This document shows positions 52,652-62,016 of a stretch of DNA of 64,000 nucleotides, one piece after another; the first letter of the stretch is position 1, and every line of letters starts with the position of its first letter. The notes beneath the pieces were generated by a model. The model was given only the letters and a program-made list of their open reading frames with translations. It did not search any database and was not told the DNA's origin. Source of the DNA: Modicisalibacter tunisiensis (GTDB lineage: Bacteria > Pseudomonadota > Gammaproteobacteria > Pseudomonadales > Halomonadaceae); assembly GCF_020148005.1 (NCBI RefSeq), contig NZ_JAGXFD010000001.1, positions 2,438,589 to 2,502,588 of the forward strand. Direction: 5' to 3'. The position numbers were made by a program, and so were the translations under genes.

Positions 52652-53826
52652 GCGGTGTCATCACGCCGCTGATCGATACCCTGCTTCATCAGGTGCTGGG
52701 CAAGCGGGGTGATGCCCCGGTGATCCGCAATGAGGCGGAGCCGGTCAGGCCGCTGACGCCGAATTCGGCCTTGCGCGCCCTGCACAGCGATTCGCGCCTG
52801 GAGTCCGGCCGTGCCGGCGGGACGCTGCCCCAGGCGGGCGTCTCCCCGGCGTCGGGCAGGGCCTCGGGCGAGCTTCCGCAGGCCCTGCTGCCGGCCTCGA
52901 CGACGACCCGCTTCAGCCCGGCGGCACGCACGATTGCCGATGTGCTGCTGAAATTTCCCGCGCCGCCGTCGGTCATTCGCCCGGCGGCGCCGTTGTCGGC
53001 ATCCGGGGCGTCGCTGGATGCGACGCAGCTGGCACCCCGGCTGCAGGCCGGCATCGAGACCAGCGGCCTGTTCTACGAGGCTCATCTGGCGCGCTGGTTT
53101 CGCGGCGAGCTGTCGCGCGGGATGCTGCTGCGCGAGCCGCAGATGCAGTTTGCGCCCCGGCTGCCGTCGACATCCAGCGGCGCGGCGGGCACGGCGCCCA
53201 CCGGCGGCTTTCCGCCCCCCCCGCAAGCGGCTGGAAGCGGAGCGGCGGCATCTGCCTCGCCCGTGCCCGCCATGGCCGCGTTGAGCTTTCGTCCGCTGGC
53301 GGCCGGTGATGCGCTGTCCGAGGTCGCGGCGCGGGATCTCCAGCTGGCCTCGCAGCAGGCCCAGGCTGCCCAGTCGGCGCAGGGCAAGGACGATGTCCTG
53401 CAGCAGCTGGTGCGCCACCAGCTCGAGATGATGGTCACGCCGGTCATCCGTTGGGAGGGGGATGTCTGGTCCGGGCTGTTCATGGCCCTGACCCTGCATG
53501 TGCCGCCGGAGGCCGAGCGGGATCCGCGCGACGGCGGTCCGGAGGAGGACGCTTCCGAGGGCAGCTGGCACAGCGAACTGACGCTGCGCCTGGCCAGCCT
53601 GGGGGAGCTGGGGGTCCGGCTGTGGCTTCGCGAGCGCTCGCTGGCCCTGGAGATTCACGCCAGCGAGGCATCCGTGTTCACCAGGCTGGAGGCGGGGCGG
53701 GCGGACTTCGAGTCGCGGCTTCGGCGCTGCGGGCTGGATGATGTGAGGGTCAGCGTGTTGCGCGACGAGCATGGCGATCGCCGGGCGGGCGGCGCCGAGT
53801 CCGCCGGCTTCGAGGGCGAGGCATGA
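52648..53826 (+). CDS. Second FliK-like (hook-length-control-domain) protein
   Basis: A 392-residue protein with a GTG start overlapping the fliT stop. The N-terminal 250 residues are low-complexity (Ala/Pro/Ser/Gly-rich, with ASLDATQLAPRLQAGIETSGLFYEAHLARWFRGELS). The C-terminus (SEGSWHSELTLRLASLGELGVRLWLRERSLALEIHASEASVFTRLEAGRADFESRLRRCGLDDVRVSVLRDE) has the fold pattern of the FliK C-terminal domain. The true fliK is at 19505. Genes of this kind occur in pairs with FlhB C-terminal paralogues, as here (4-bp overlap with the next gene), so they may act together on export switching. This role is inference. Confidence 0.75.
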   Translation: MSGVITPLIDTLLHQVLGKRGDAPVIRNEAEPVRPLTPNSALRALHSDSRLESGRAGGTLPQAGVSPASGRASGELPQALLPASTTTRFSPAARTIADVLLKFPAPPSVIRPAAPLSASGASLDATQLAPRLQAGIETSGLFYEAHLARWFRGELSRGMLLREPQMQFAPRLPSTSSGAAGTAPTGGFPPPPQAAGSGAAASASPVPAMAALSFRPLAAGDALSEVAARDLQLASQQAQAAQSAQGKDDVLQQLVRHQLEMMVTPVIRWEGDVWSGLFMALTLHVPPEAERDPRDGGPEEDASEGSWHSELTLRLASLGELGVRLWLRERSLALEIHASEASVFTRLEAGRADFESRLRRCGLDDVRVSVLRDEHGDRRAGGAESAGFEGEA

Positions 53827-54125
53827 CCTACCGGGACCCCCGTTCCGAGTCGCGCCGCCAGGCCGTGGCGCTGGCCTATCGCGAGGGCGATGCCGCGCCG
53901 CAGGTGGTCGCCAAGGGCTACGGCGAGCTGGCCGAGCGGATCGTGGCCGAGGCGCATCGCCAGGGGGTTTTCGTCCATGATGCCCCGGAACTGGTCGGCC
54001 TGTTGATGCAGGTCGATCTGGACGCCCGGATACCGCCGGCGCTCTACCAGGTCATCGCCGAACTGCTGGTCTGGGTCTATGGGCTGGAGCGCGACGCGGA
54101 GGAAGAAGGCGTGGAAAAGCGTTGA
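53823..54125 (+). CDS. FlhB C-terminal-domain paralogue (FlhX/YlqH-like)
   Basis: A 100-residue protein corresponding to the cytoplasmic autocleavage-domain end of FlhB, without membrane helices. The pattern RQAVALAYREGDAAPQVVAKGYGELAERIVAEAHRQGVFVHDAPELVGLLMQVDLDARIPPALYQVIAELLVWVYGLE aligns with the FlhB region after NPTH. Full-length FlhB is not in the window. In studied bacteria such proteins can substitute for the cleaved FlhB C-terminal fragment. It ends about 300 bp before flhD. Confidence 0.88.
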   Translation: MTYRDPRSESRRQAVALAYREGDAAPQVVAKGYGELAERIVAEAHRQGVFVHDAPELVGLLMQVDLDARIPPALYQVIAELLVWVYGLERDAEEEGVEKR

Positions 54126-54423
54126 TCTCGATCCTGTGGGGTCAACGCTGGCGACCATGAGCGCTTTCCAGGAGTCACGGCCTGACGTTTTCTGCTCATG
54201 AAAATGCGTTTTCAAACAGCTATTTAAACTTTGTGACTGATCTGAGTCACGTTTCCTGCACTGTGCCTGAGTTTCTTGGCCGCTTGAGTTGAATTTCTTA
54301 ATAAAAAAGTCTCACAATAATGGCACGCTGACAGCGTTCAGTGGCCGGGCGCCGCATGGCGACTCGATAACAAGTTGAACGGCCTTGAATCGTTCACGCC
54401 AGTAATTGCAGGGAATACACGTG
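54126..54423 (+). promoter_or_regulatory. flhD upstream region (class 1 promoter area)
   Basis: This AT-rich gap of 298 bp should hold the class 1 promoter. Visible features are a TGAAAA/TTTTCA hairpin (54198-54213), a GTGACT/AGTCAC hairpin (about 54232-54249), and a TTGAAT (about 54290) followed by an A-rich tract and CACAATAAT. A single start cannot be picked by eye. No sigma-28 site is present. Confidence 0.5.
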
Positions 54424-54762
54424 ATGCCTATCGACAGTCTCCTGAGCGATATTCAGGATACGAATCTTTCCTATCTACTGCTGGTCCAGCGGCTGCTCAA
54501 CGAGGACCGCCCGACGGCGATGTTCCGCCTCAAGTTGAGCGAGGAGATGGCCGATCTGCTCGGTTCGCTCTCGGTCAAGCAGCTGGGGCAGCTGGCGCGC
54601 TCCAATCAGTTGCTCTGTCGGCTGTGTTTCGACGAGCCCGACCAGCTGCGCAAGCTCATCGAAGACCCCCGCGACCAGGGGCTCGGTCAGATCCATTCGG
54701 CCCTGCTCATGGCCTCCGGTGCGGAAGCGCGGTGGCCGGATTCGACGACAGGTCGGGGGTGA
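54424..54762 (+). CDS. flhD: Flagellar master regulator FlhD
   Basis: A 112-residue transcription factor subunit of FlhD4C2, which activates class 2 flagellar genes. MPIDSLLSDIQDTNLSYLLLVQRLLNEDRPTAMFRLKLSEEMADLLGSLSVKQLGQLARSNQLLCRLCFDEPDQLRKLIEDPRDQGLGQIHSALLMAS matches the family along its length. It is 5 bp from flhC. The presence of flhDC argues for enteric/halomonad-type, usually peritrichous, regulation rather than FlrA/FleQ. Confidence 0.95.
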   Translation: MPIDSLLSDIQDTNLSYLLLVQRLLNEDRPTAMFRLKLSEEMADLLGSLSVKQLGQLARSNQLLCRLCFDEPDQLRKLIEDPRDQGLGQIHSALLMASGAEARWPDSTTGRG

Positions 54763-54766
54763 GGAC

Positions 54767-55363
54767 ATGGCCGACAAGAGTCTCGTCAGCGAGATGCGCC
54801 AGGTCCAGATGGCGATCGAATTGATCGAACTGGGCGCCCGCCTGCAGGTGCTGGAAACCGAGACCGACCTGAGTCGTGCCCGGTTGATCAAGCTCTACAA
54901 GGAAGTCCGTGGCATGTCGCCGCCCAAGGGCATGCTGCCGTTTTCCACGGACTGGTTCGTCACCTGGTTGCCGAACATCCATTCCTCGCTGTTCTACAAC
55001 ATCTATCAGCGCCTGCTCGAGGACTGCGAGTGCGACCGCATGGGCGCCTTCGTGCGGGCCTTCAAGCTGTATCTCGAGCAGCTTTCGCTGGAAGAAGAGG
55101 CCGAGCCGGTGCTGGGGCTGACGCGCGCCTGGACGCTGATTCGCTTCTTCGAGAGCGAATTGCTGGAGCTGTGCGAGTGCACCAGCTGTCATGGCCGCTT
55201 CGTGGTGCATGCGCATACGCCGCCCCAGGGATTTGTCTGCGGCATCTGTCAGCCGCCGTCGCGTGCCGGCAAGACCCGCAAGCGGCGTCAGGCGGCGGCG
55301 AATCGTCGCCAGCAGTCCGGCGACGGCGCGGAGCTGCTCGACACCCGGCGCCGCCAGGCCTGA
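54767..55363 (+). CDS. flhC: Flagellar master regulator FlhC
   Basis: A 198-residue partner of FlhD. The zinc-binding cysteines are present in ELCECTSCHGRFVVHAHTPPQGFVCGICQPPSR. Other marks are QMAIELIELGARLQVLETETDLSRARLIKLYKEVRGMSPPKGMLPFSTDWFVTWLPNIHSSLFYNIY. I start at the ATG at 54767 (GAGGAC upstream), 5 bp after the flhD stop. The C-terminal 40 residues are Arg/Gln-rich and variable. A terminator and a sigma-28 site follow before motA. Confidence 0.96.
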   Translation: MADKSLVSEMRQVQMAIELIELGARLQVLETETDLSRARLIKLYKEVRGMSPPKGMLPFSTDWFVTWLPNIHSSLFYNIYQRLLEDCECDRMGAFVRAFKLYLEQLSLEEEAEPVLGLTRAWTLIRFFESELLELCECTSCHGRFVVHAHTPPQGFVCGICQPPSRAGKTRKRRQAAANRRQQSGDGAELLDTRRRQA

Positions 55364-55386
55364 CGCAAAGAATTCTCGCCCACCCC

Positions 55387-55413
55387 TCAAGCACCCGGGG
55401 CCTCTGCCGATAA
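55387..55413 (+). promoter_or_regulatory. Sigma-28 (FliA) promoter for motAB-cheAW
   Basis: TCAA (55387-55390), 15 bases, then GCCGATAA (55406-55413). The -10 element starts at the first base of the loop of the hairpin described at 55396-55433, and 36 bp before the motA GTG. Confidence 0.8.
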
Positions 55414-55433
55414 CGGTAAGAGGCCCCGTTTCT
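55396..55433 (+). terminator. Hairpin terminator after flhC, overlapping the motA promoter
   Basis: A 10-bp perfect stem (CGGGGCCTCT at 55396-55405 with 55419-55428) has a 13-base loop and is followed by TTTCTT. Read-through from flhDC would form it, whereas transcripts begun at the embedded sigma-28 site would start in or just before the 3' arm and lack the hairpin. Confidence 0.75.
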
Positions 55434-55449
55434 TGGCAAGGGATACATC

Positions 55450-56322
55450 GTGCTTATTGTTCTTGGTTATATCATTGTTGTCGTGGCCGTGTTCGGCGGC
55501 TATGCCATGGTGGGCGGCCACCTGGGCGCCATGTTCCAGCCGGCCGAGCTCGTCATCATCGCCGGCGCGGCGCTGGGGGCGTTCGTCGCCTCCAACAACG
55601 GCAAGGCGATCAAGGCGACGCTGCGCACCTTCTCCAAGCTCAAGCGCACCACCAAGTACAACAAGACCATGTACATGGAGCTGCTGGCGCTGCAGTACAA
55701 GCTGCTCTCCAAGGCGCGCCGCGACGGCATGCTGGCCATCGAGCGCGACATCGACGACCCGCAGAACAGCCCGATGTTCGCCGACTATCCCAGGCTGCTC
55801 GCCGACCCCATGATCATGGCCTTCCTGACCGACTATCTGCGGCTGATGGTCAGCGGCAACATGGACCCGTTCGAGATCGACGCCCTGATGGAGCACGAGA
55901 TCGAGACCTTCCAGCACGAGGCGGAGATCCCGTCCCATGCCCTGCATGCCGTGGGTGACGGCCTGCCCGCCTTCGGTATCGTCGCCGCGGTCATGGGGGT
56001 GGTGCACGCTCTGGGGTCCGCCGATCAGGGGGCCGCGGAGATGGGCGTGCTGATCGCCAACGCCCTGGTCGGTACCTTCGTGGGGATCCTGCTGGCCTAT
56101 GGCTTCGTCAATCCGGTGGCCGGACGGATCCTGCTGCAGGTGAACGAGGCGGTGAAGATGCTGCAGTGCATTCGCGTCACCCTGATGGCGAGTCTCAACG
56201 GCTACGCGCCGCAGCTGGCGGTGGAGTTCGGCCGCAAGGCACTGTTCACGGCCGAGCGTCCGACGTTCACCGAGCTTGAGGAGCACGTGCGTGCCTCCAA
56301 GAACGCCGCGGGTGGCTCATGA
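55450..56322 (+). CDS. motA: Flagellar motor stator protein MotA
   Basis: A 290-residue stator with four membrane helices and GTG start at 55450 (GGGAT before it). MLIVLGYIIVVVAVFGGYAMVGGHLGAMFQPAELVIIAGAALGAFVASN at the N-terminus, and VGDGLPAFGIVAAVMGVVHALGSADQGAAEMGVLIANALVGTFVGILLAYGFVNPVA carry the helix 3-4 region with the conserved glycine and alanine pattern. Large cytoplasmic charged loop 2 is present. It is the E. coli MotA type, presumably proton-driven, though ion use cannot be proven from sequence. It overlaps motB. Confidence 0.96.
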   Translation: MLIVLGYIIVVVAVFGGYAMVGGHLGAMFQPAELVIIAGAALGAFVASNNGKAIKATLRTFSKLKRTTKYNKTMYMELLALQYKLLSKARRDGMLAIERDIDDPQNSPMFADYPRLLADPMIMAFLTDYLRLMVSGNMDPFEIDALMEHEIETFQHEAEIPSHALHAVGDGLPAFGIVAAVMGVVHALGSADQGAAEMGVLIANALVGTFVGILLAYGFVNPVAGRILLQVNEAVKMLQCIRVTLMASLNGYAPQLAVEFGRKALFTAERPTFTELEEHVRASKNAAGGS

Positions 56323-57263
56323 GCAACAACCGCCCGATCGTCGTCCGGCGTCGCAAGTCAAGGCGCCAGGAGCACCATGGCGGCAACTGGAAGATCGCCT
56401 ACGCGGACTTCATGACCGCGCTGATGGCGCTGTTCCTGGTGCTGTGGATCCTGGCGCGCTCCAACGAGGCGCAGCTGCGCAGCATAGCCGAGTACTTCCG
56501 CACGCCGCTGCCGGTGGCCATGGCCGGCGGCAACAAGACCACCGCCAGTACCAGCGCGATTCCCGGGGGCGGGCCGGACCCCATGCACAGCGAGGGCGAA
56601 CGCGCGCGCATCGATGACCGCCTGCACACGCGCCCCGCCGACGAGCAGCGCCAGCTGACCGAGCTCAAGCGCCGCATCGAGTCGGTGATCGAGCGCCAGC
56701 CGCATCTGCGCGAGCTGCGTTCGCAGCTGCGCATCGAGCTGACGCCGGAAGGCCTGCGCATCCAGATCGTCGATTCCGAAAAGCGGCCGATGTTCGAACT
56801 GGGCAGCGACAGGGTCGAGCCCTACATGCGGGACATCCTGCGTGCCATCGCGCCGGTGCTCAACCAGCTGCCCAACCGGATCAGTCTCAGCGGCCATACG
56901 GACAGCATTCCCTATGCCGGCGGCGAGAAGGGTTACAGCAACTGGGAGCTGTCCGCCGACCGGGCCAATGCCGCGCGCCGTGAGCTGGTGGCCGGTGGTC
57001 TGGACCCCCAGAAGCTGCTGCGCGTGGCGGGCATGGGGTCGCGGGTGCCACTCAATGCCGAGGACCCCCGGGACCCGGTCAACCGCCGCATCAGCATCGT
57101 GGTGCTGGACAAGCACACGGCGGAGGTCATCCAGAACCAGAGCGGCTTCAGGAGCGTGAAGCCATCGAGCCTGGACTCGTCGCTGCTGCCCGAGGCATTG
57201 CGCACCGAGTCCGCCCCGAACCCGGCGTTGCCTGCCTCCGATGCCCAGCGCAATGCCCCTTGA
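56319..57263 (+). CDS. motB: Flagellar motor stator protein MotB
   Basis: A 314-residue protein with a single helix containing the ion-binding aspartate (WKIAYADFMTALMALFLVLWIL). The plug region follows. The C-terminal OmpA-like peptidoglycan-binding domain has ISLSGHTDSIPYAGGEKGYSNWELSADRANAARRELVAGGLDPQKLLRVAGMG. It overlaps motA by 4 bp and is 17 bp upstream of cheA. The final 40 residues are variable and Pro/Ser-rich. Confidence 0.96.
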   Translation: MSNNRPIVVRRRKSRRQEHHGGNWKIAYADFMTALMALFLVLWILARSNEAQLRSIAEYFRTPLPVAMAGGNKTTASTSAIPGGGPDPMHSEGERARIDDRLHTRPADEQRQLTELKRRIESVIERQPHLRELRSQLRIELTPEGLRIQIVDSEKRPMFELGSDRVEPYMRDILRAIAPVLNQLPNRISLSGHTDSIPYAGGEKGYSNWELSADRANAARRELVAGGLDPQKLLRVAGMGSRVPLNAEDPRDPVNRRISIVVLDKHTAEVIQNQSGFRSVKPSSLDSSLLPEALRTESAPNPALPASDAQRNAP

Positions 57264-57280
57264 CGCGAGTGGAATAGAGC

Positions 57281-59455
57281 ATGGATATCAGCGATTTCTA
57301 TGAAACGTTCTTCGAGGAGGCTGAGGAGCTTCTGGGCGACATGGAGCGCCACCTGCTGGATCTCGACGTCGACGACCCCGATCCCGAGCAGCTCAACGCC
57401 ATCTTCCGGGCCGCGCATTCCATCAAGGGCGGTGCCGGCACCTTCGGTTTCCTGGTGCTCCAGGAGACGACCCACATCCTCGAGAACCTGCTGGATCACA
57501 CGCGCCGTGGCGAGCTGAGCCTGCGCCGCGATATCGTCGATACCTTTCTGGAAGCGAAGGACATGTTGCACGATCAGCTGGACGCCTACCGCAACGGCGC
57601 CGAGCCCGACCCCGAAGCGTTCGAGCGCATCTGTCGCACGCTGAAACAGCTCGCCCTGGACGAGCTGGGCAAGTCGATGGGCAGCGATCCGCCGTCCGCT
57701 GCGTCGGCGGGGGCCGCCGACAAGGCGAGCCCCGAACCCCCGGCCCCCGCGCCGCGGGACGACGACACGGCCGACGCCCAGGGTGGTGATCAGGCCCCTT
57801 CGGGCGCCGGCAGTGACAAGGGCGGCGAGGGTGGCGACCCCCGCCTGCAGGTGGCCCTGCTCAAGGTGGGCGAGAAGGACCGCCAGCTGCTGGTCGAGGA
57901 GCTCGGGCAGCTGGGTGAGGTCGTCGCGCAGAGTGGCGACGAGCAGCGCTACGTCGTCGAGATGACCACCACCGTGGGTCGCGATGACATCGAGGCGGTG
58001 ATGTGCTTCATCATCGAGCCCGAGCAGCTCGAGATCACGCCGCTGGGCGAGTCGGCGCCTTCAGCCGGTAACGAGCCGGGCGCCGGCGCGCCAGCCAGGG
58101 CCGAGCCGCAGGAAGCCCCGGCCGCGGCGCCAGTCGAGCCGGCCAGGGCGCCGAGCGCAGCGCCGGCGGCACGGGAAGACAAGGGCGGCAAGACCCGGGC
58201 GGCGCCCAAGGGCAACAAGGCCAAGGGCGGCAGCGAATCGAGCTCGATTCGTGTACCCGTCGACAAGGTCGACCAGATCATCAACCTGGTCGGCGAGCTG
58301 ATCATCACCCAGGCGATGCTCGACCAGACGGCGAGCGAGATCGACGGCGTGACCCACAGCGCGCTGCACAATGGCTTGAACCTGCTCAAGCGCAACGCAC
58401 GCGACCTGCAGGAATCCGTCATGTCGATCCGCATGATGCCGATGGATTACGTGTTCAGCCGTTTCCCGCGCCTGGTGCGGGACCTGGCCGCCAAGCTCGA
58501 CAAGGAGATCGAGCTGGTGACCGAAGGCAAGTCCACCGAGCTCGACAAGAGCCTGATCGAGCGCATCATCGATCCGCTGACGCATCTGGTGCGCAACAGC
58601 CTCGATCACGGCATCGAGTCGCCGGAGGCCCGCGAGGCGGCGGGCAAGCCGCGAACCGGACAGCTCACGCTCTCGGCCCAGCACCAGGGCGGCAACATCC
58701 TGATCGAGGTGATCGACGACGGGGCCGGCCTGTCGCGGGAGCGGATCCTGGCCAAGGCGCACAGCAACGGGCTCAACGTCTCTGACACCATGAGCGACGA
58801 CGAGGTCTGGCAGCTGATCTTCGCCCCGGGCTTCTCCACGGCCGAGCAGGTCAGCGACGTCTCCGGCCGCGGGGTCGGCATGGATGTGGTCAAGCGCAAC
58901 ATCCAGTCGATGGGCGGGCATGTCGAGATCATGTCGCGGCCGGGCGAGGGCACGACCACGCGCATCGTGCTGCCGCTGACCTTGGCGATCCTCGACGGCA
59001 TGTCCATCAAGGTCGGCGAGGAGGTCTTCATCCTGCCGCTGGGCGCGGTGCTGGAGTCGCTGCAGCCGTCCCGCGAGGACCTCTACTCGATGGCCGGCGA
59101 CGACCTGCTGCTCAAGGTGCGCGACGAGTACCTGCCGGTCATCGCCCTGCATCAGGTGCTGGATGTCGCCGAGGCCCGGACCGAGATCACCGAGTGCATC
59201 GTCGTCATCGTCCAGGGCGAGGGGCGGCGCTATGCGCTGGTGGTCGATGACCTGATCGGCCAGCAGCAGGTCGTGGTCAAGAACCTCGAGACCAACTATC
59301 GCAAGGTGCCGGGCATTTCCGCGGCCACCATCCTGGGCGACGGCAGTGTCGCGCTGATCCTCGACATCGTCGACCTGCATCGCCTCAGCCGGCGCAAGTC
59401 CAACCCGCGCGCGGCCGTGACCACTTCGTCCATTCAAGAGGTGCATCCTTCATGA
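57281..59455 (+). CDS. cheA: Chemotaxis histidine kinase CheA
   Basis: A 724-residue kinase. P1 HPt with His46 ([16 protein letters not shown]), a long Ala/Pro/Asp-rich linker with a P2-like response-regulator-binding region (about 185-250), dimerisation helices ([19 protein letters not shown]), HATPase domain with N-box ([12 protein letters not shown]), G1 ([14 protein letters not shown]) and G2 ([20 protein letters not shown]), and a C-terminal CheW-like P5. Phosphorylated CheA feeds CheY and CheB, which are not in the window. It overlaps cheW by 4 bp, as usual. Confidence 0.97.
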   Translation: MDISDFYETFFEEAEELLGDMERHLLDLDVDDPDPEQLNAIFRAAHSIKGGAGTFGFLVLQETTHILENLLDHTRRGELSLRRDIVDTFLEAKDMLHDQLDAYRNGAEPDPEAFERICRTLKQLALDELGKSMGSDPPSAASAGAADKASPEPPAPAPRDDDTADAQGGDQAPSGAGSDKGGEGGDPRLQVALLKVGEKDRQLLVEELGQLGEVVAQSGDEQRYVVEMTTTVGRDDIEAVMCFIIEPEQLEITPLGESAPSAGNEPGAGAPARAEPQEAPAAAPVEPARAPSAAPAAREDKGGKTRAAPKGNKAKGGSESSSIRVPVDKVDQIINLVGELIITQAMLDQTASEIDGVTHSALHNGLNLLKRNARDLQESVMSIRMMPMDYVFSRFPRLVRDLAAKLDKEIELVTEGKSTELDKSLIERIIDPLTHLVRNSLDHGIESPEAREAAGKPRTGQLTLSAQHQGGNILIEVIDDGAGLSRERILAKAHSNGLNVSDTMSDDEVWQLIFAPGFSTAEQVSDVSGRGVGMDVVKRNIQSMGGHVEIMSRPGEGTTTRIVLPLTLAILDGMSIKVGEEVFILPLGAVLESLQPSREDLYSMAGDDLLLKVRDEYLPVIALHQVLDVAEARTEITECIVVIVQGEGRRYALVVDDLIGQQQVVVKNLETNYRKVPGISAATILGDGSVALILDIVDLHRLSRRKSNPRAAVTTSSIQEVHPS

Positions 59456-59967
59456 CTAGCGTGACCCCGAACCCGACGTCCGCCGACAAGGCCCAGGCGA
59501 CGATCGATGCCCACAGCCAGGAGTTTCTGGTCTTCTCCCTGGGTGACGAGGAATATGCCGTCGACATCCTCAAGGTGCAGGAGATCCGCGGCTACGAGAA
59601 CGTGACCCGCATCGCCAATGCGCCGGCCTTCATCAAGGGCGTCACCAACCTGCGCGGCGTGATCGTGCCGATCGTCGACCTGCGCATCAAGTTCAACCTG
59701 GAGAACGTCGAGTACGGCGGCCAGACGGTGGTGATCGTCGTCAATGTCGCCGATCGCATCGTGGGCATCGTCGTCGATGGTGTCTCGGATGTCATGACCC
59801 TGACCCCCGAGCAGATCAAGCCCGCCCCCGAGTTCGGCGTGACGCTCTCGTCGGACTACTTGAGCGGCCTCGGCAGTCTCGAGGACCGCATGCTGGTGCT
59901 GGTCGACATCGACAAGCTGCTGACCAGCGAAGAGATGGCGCTGGTCGACAGTACTGCCGCGAAGTAA
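59452..59967 (+). CDS. cheW: Chemotaxis coupling protein CheW
   Basis: A 171-residue adaptor that links chemoreceptors to CheA. The domain is complete: [95 protein letters not shown]. It ends the mocha-type operon motAB-cheAW and is followed by a terminator. Confidence 0.97.
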   Translation: MTSVTPNPTSADKAQATIDAHSQEFLVFSLGDEEYAVDILKVQEIRGYENVTRIANAPAFIKGVTNLRGVIVPIVDLRIKFNLENVEYGGQTVVIVVNVADRIVGIVVDGVSDVMTLTPEQIKPAPEFGVTLSSDYLSGLGSLEDRMLVLVDIDKLLTSEEMALVDSTAAK

Positions 59968-59990
59968 GCCCGCGTCGCGATGCGGTTGCC

Positions 59991-60022
59991 GGCCGTGGCG
60001 GCGTGCGCCACGGCCGTTTTCG
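59991..60022 (+). terminator. Rho-independent terminator after cheW
   Basis: The stem GGCCGTGGCG (59991-60000) pairs with 60006-60015 across a GCGTG loop and is followed by GTTTTCG. It starts 24 bp after the cheW stop. Confidence 0.88.
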
Positions 60023-60082
60023 TTCGGGACGATGTCGTGCTGGAGACGGGGAGGTGACTTGATCCCGATCAAGAGACGGAGC

Positions 60083-60109
60083 TCAAGTCACGCCGGAGGA
60101 GGCCGATAA
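60083..60109 (+). promoter_or_regulatory. Sigma-28 (FliA) promoter for the first chemoreceptor
   Basis: TCAA (60083-60086), 15 bases, then GCCGATAA (60102-60109), 85 bp before the GTG start. Confidence 0.82.
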
Positions 60110-60193
60110 CCCTTGAATAACGGCCGGTGTCTCGAGCAGGCGAGAGTCGCCGGGTATTCGCAGAGCAGATAACCATACAAACAAGGGGGTGAC

Positions 60194-61891
60194 GTGAAGC
60201 GACTCGACGACATGACCGTCAAGACCAGCTGGATGCTGGTACTGCTGGTGTTCACGACGTTGCTGGTCGTGGTCAGTGCGCTGGGCTGGTACGCCGTGCA
60301 GTACAGCCAGGGGGCGCTGGGTACGCTCAATCGCGTCAACGTCGAGCAGCAGTCGACCCTCAATCGCGCCAACAGCCAGCTGCTCGGTCTGCGCCTGGCC
60401 ATCCAGGATCGGTACGCCAGCCTCACCGGCGCCACCTGGGGGAACTCGGCCGGCGACGCCGCCGGACTGGCCGACCGGCTGGCGACCTTGAAGCAGACCT
60501 TCGACGAGTTTCAGGCCATTCCCGTCAAGCCCGCCCATCAGGCGCTGGTCGACCAGGTGGAAGCGGATTTCCGCACGCTGATCGACGAGGGCATCGCGCC
60601 ACAGATTCAGGCCCTGCAGGATGCCGACCTGGCCGCCTACAGCGAGGTCGCGCCCCGGGTCCAGACCCTGAACGATGCCTTCTACGCCAGCGCCGTCGAC
60701 TTCTTCACCCAGGCCGAGGCCGACGGGCGCTCCCTCTACCAGGCCTTCGGCGACATGGCTGTCACGCTCAAGGCGGCCATCGCCGCGGCACTGGTCGCGG
60801 CCGCGGGCATGATCCTGTTCGTGCTGTGGGGGATCCGCAGGAACGTGATCCATCCGCTGGAGCGTGTGGTCGTGCATTTCGAGCGCATGGCCGAAGGGGA
60901 TCTCTCCGCCAGCATCGAGCAGCGTGGCAACAACGAGATCGGCAAGCTGTTTGCCGCCCTGTCGCACATGCAGGAAGGGCTGTCGCGGACGGTGAGCAAC
61001 GTGCGTCGCAGCAGCCAGGCGATCCATCGCGACTCGCAGAGCATCGCCGGCGGCAACAATGACCTTTCGGCGCGTACCGAGCAGCAGGCGTCGTCGCTGG
61101 CCGAGACCGCCACCAGCATGGAGCAGCTCACCTCGACGGTGGAGCAGAACGCCGACAACGCGCGCCAGGCGAGCCGGCTGGCCGACAGCGCCGCGCAGAC
61201 CGCCGCCCGGGGCGGCGACGTCGTCGGCCAGGTGGTCGATACCATGCACGAGATCAGCCGCAGTTCCCACCAGGTCGTCGACATCATCGACGTGATCGAC
61301 TCGATCACCTTCCAGACCAACATCCTGGCGCTGAACGCCTCGGTGGAGGCGGCGCGGGCCGGCGAGCAGGGGCGCGGCTTCGCGGTGGTGGCCGGCGAGG
61401 TCCGCGAGCTGGCCAGCCGCTCGGCTGCCGCGGCCAAGGAGATTCGCGGCCTGATCGAGGCATCCGTGTCGCGGGTGGACAGCGGCTCGCAGCTGGTCGA
61501 TCAGGCCGGCGACACCATGCGCGACATCGTCGCCTCGGTCCAGCGGGTCAACGACATCATGGACGAGATCGCCGCGGCCTCGCAGGAGCAGAGCCGGGGC
61601 ATCGGCCAGACCAATCAGGCGGTCAGCCAGATGGACCAGGTCACCCAGCAGAACGCCAGCCTGGTCCAGGCGTCCGCGGACGCCGCCAATGCCCTGGCCC
61701 GGGAGGCGGAGGTGCTCAGCGAGTCGGTGGCGCGCTTCCGCCTGGCGTCACGCTTCGACACGGCACCGGACGATGCCGCCGTGCCATCCCGGCCGGCACT
61801 GAGCCGCGCCCCGGAGGGCGGCGGGACGACAGCAAGCCGCACGCCCGTCGCCGTGGCCCGGGAGACGGAAGCGGATTGGGAGTCCTTCTGA
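60194..61891 (+). CDS. Methyl-accepting chemotaxis protein with C-terminal CheR/CheB docking peptide
   Basis: A 565-residue transmembrane receptor with GTG start (GGGGTGAC upstream). TM1 at about 13-34, a periplasmic four-helix-bundle-type (TarH/4HB) sensor to about 190, TM2 about 192-212, HAMP about 212-265 ([26 protein letters not shown]), then the signalling domain with the hairpin [45 protein letters not shown]. It ends in DWESF, the x-W-x-x-F pentapeptide that tethers CheR and CheB in high-abundance receptors such as Tsr. The ligand cannot be told from sequence. It has its own sigma-28 promoter. Confidence 0.95.
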   Translation: MKRLDDMTVKTSWMLVLLVFTTLLVVVSALGWYAVQYSQGALGTLNRVNVEQQSTLNRANSQLLGLRLAIQDRYASLTGATWGNSAGDAAGLADRLATLKQTFDEFQAIPVKPAHQALVDQVEADFRTLIDEGIAPQIQALQDADLAAYSEVAPRVQTLNDAFYASAVDFFTQAEADGRSLYQAFGDMAVTLKAAIAAALVAAAGMILFVLWGIRRNVIHPLERVVVHFERMAEGDLSASIEQRGNNEIGKLFAALSHMQEGLSRTVSNVRRSSQAIHRDSQSIAGGNNDLSARTEQQASSLAETATSMEQLTSTVEQNADNARQASRLADSAAQTAARGGDVVGQVVDTMHEISRSSHQVVDIIDVIDSITFQTNILALNASVEAARAGEQGRGFAVVAGEVRELASRSAAAAKEIRGLIEASVSRVDSGSQLVDQAGDTMRDIVASVQRVNDIMDEIAAASQEQSRGIGQTNQAVSQMDQVTQQNASLVQASADAANALAREAEVLSESVARFRLASRFDTAPDDAAVPSRPALSRAPEGGGTTASRTPVAVARETEADWESF

Positions 61892-62016
61892 CCCCGACGC
61901 CCTCCCGACGACAGCGCGACACGGCGTCGCCGACATGACGACAACCTCACAACGATAAAGGCCGGCACCCCTCGACAGTGCCGGCCGCCGAGTACAGCCA
62001 GCGGGGAATACCAACC

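Noticed and set aside
54118..54149. Stem AGCGTTGA/TCAACGCT overlapping the end of the FlhB-like gene
   Set aside because: A long 16-base loop and no T run make termination unlikely; left uncalled.
61960..61986. Hairpin GGCCGGCAC/GTGCCGGCC between the two chemoreceptor genes
   Set aside because: A 9-bp stem is real, but no T tract follows on the plus strand; a T-rich tail exists only on the minus strand where no gene ends. Not called as a terminator.
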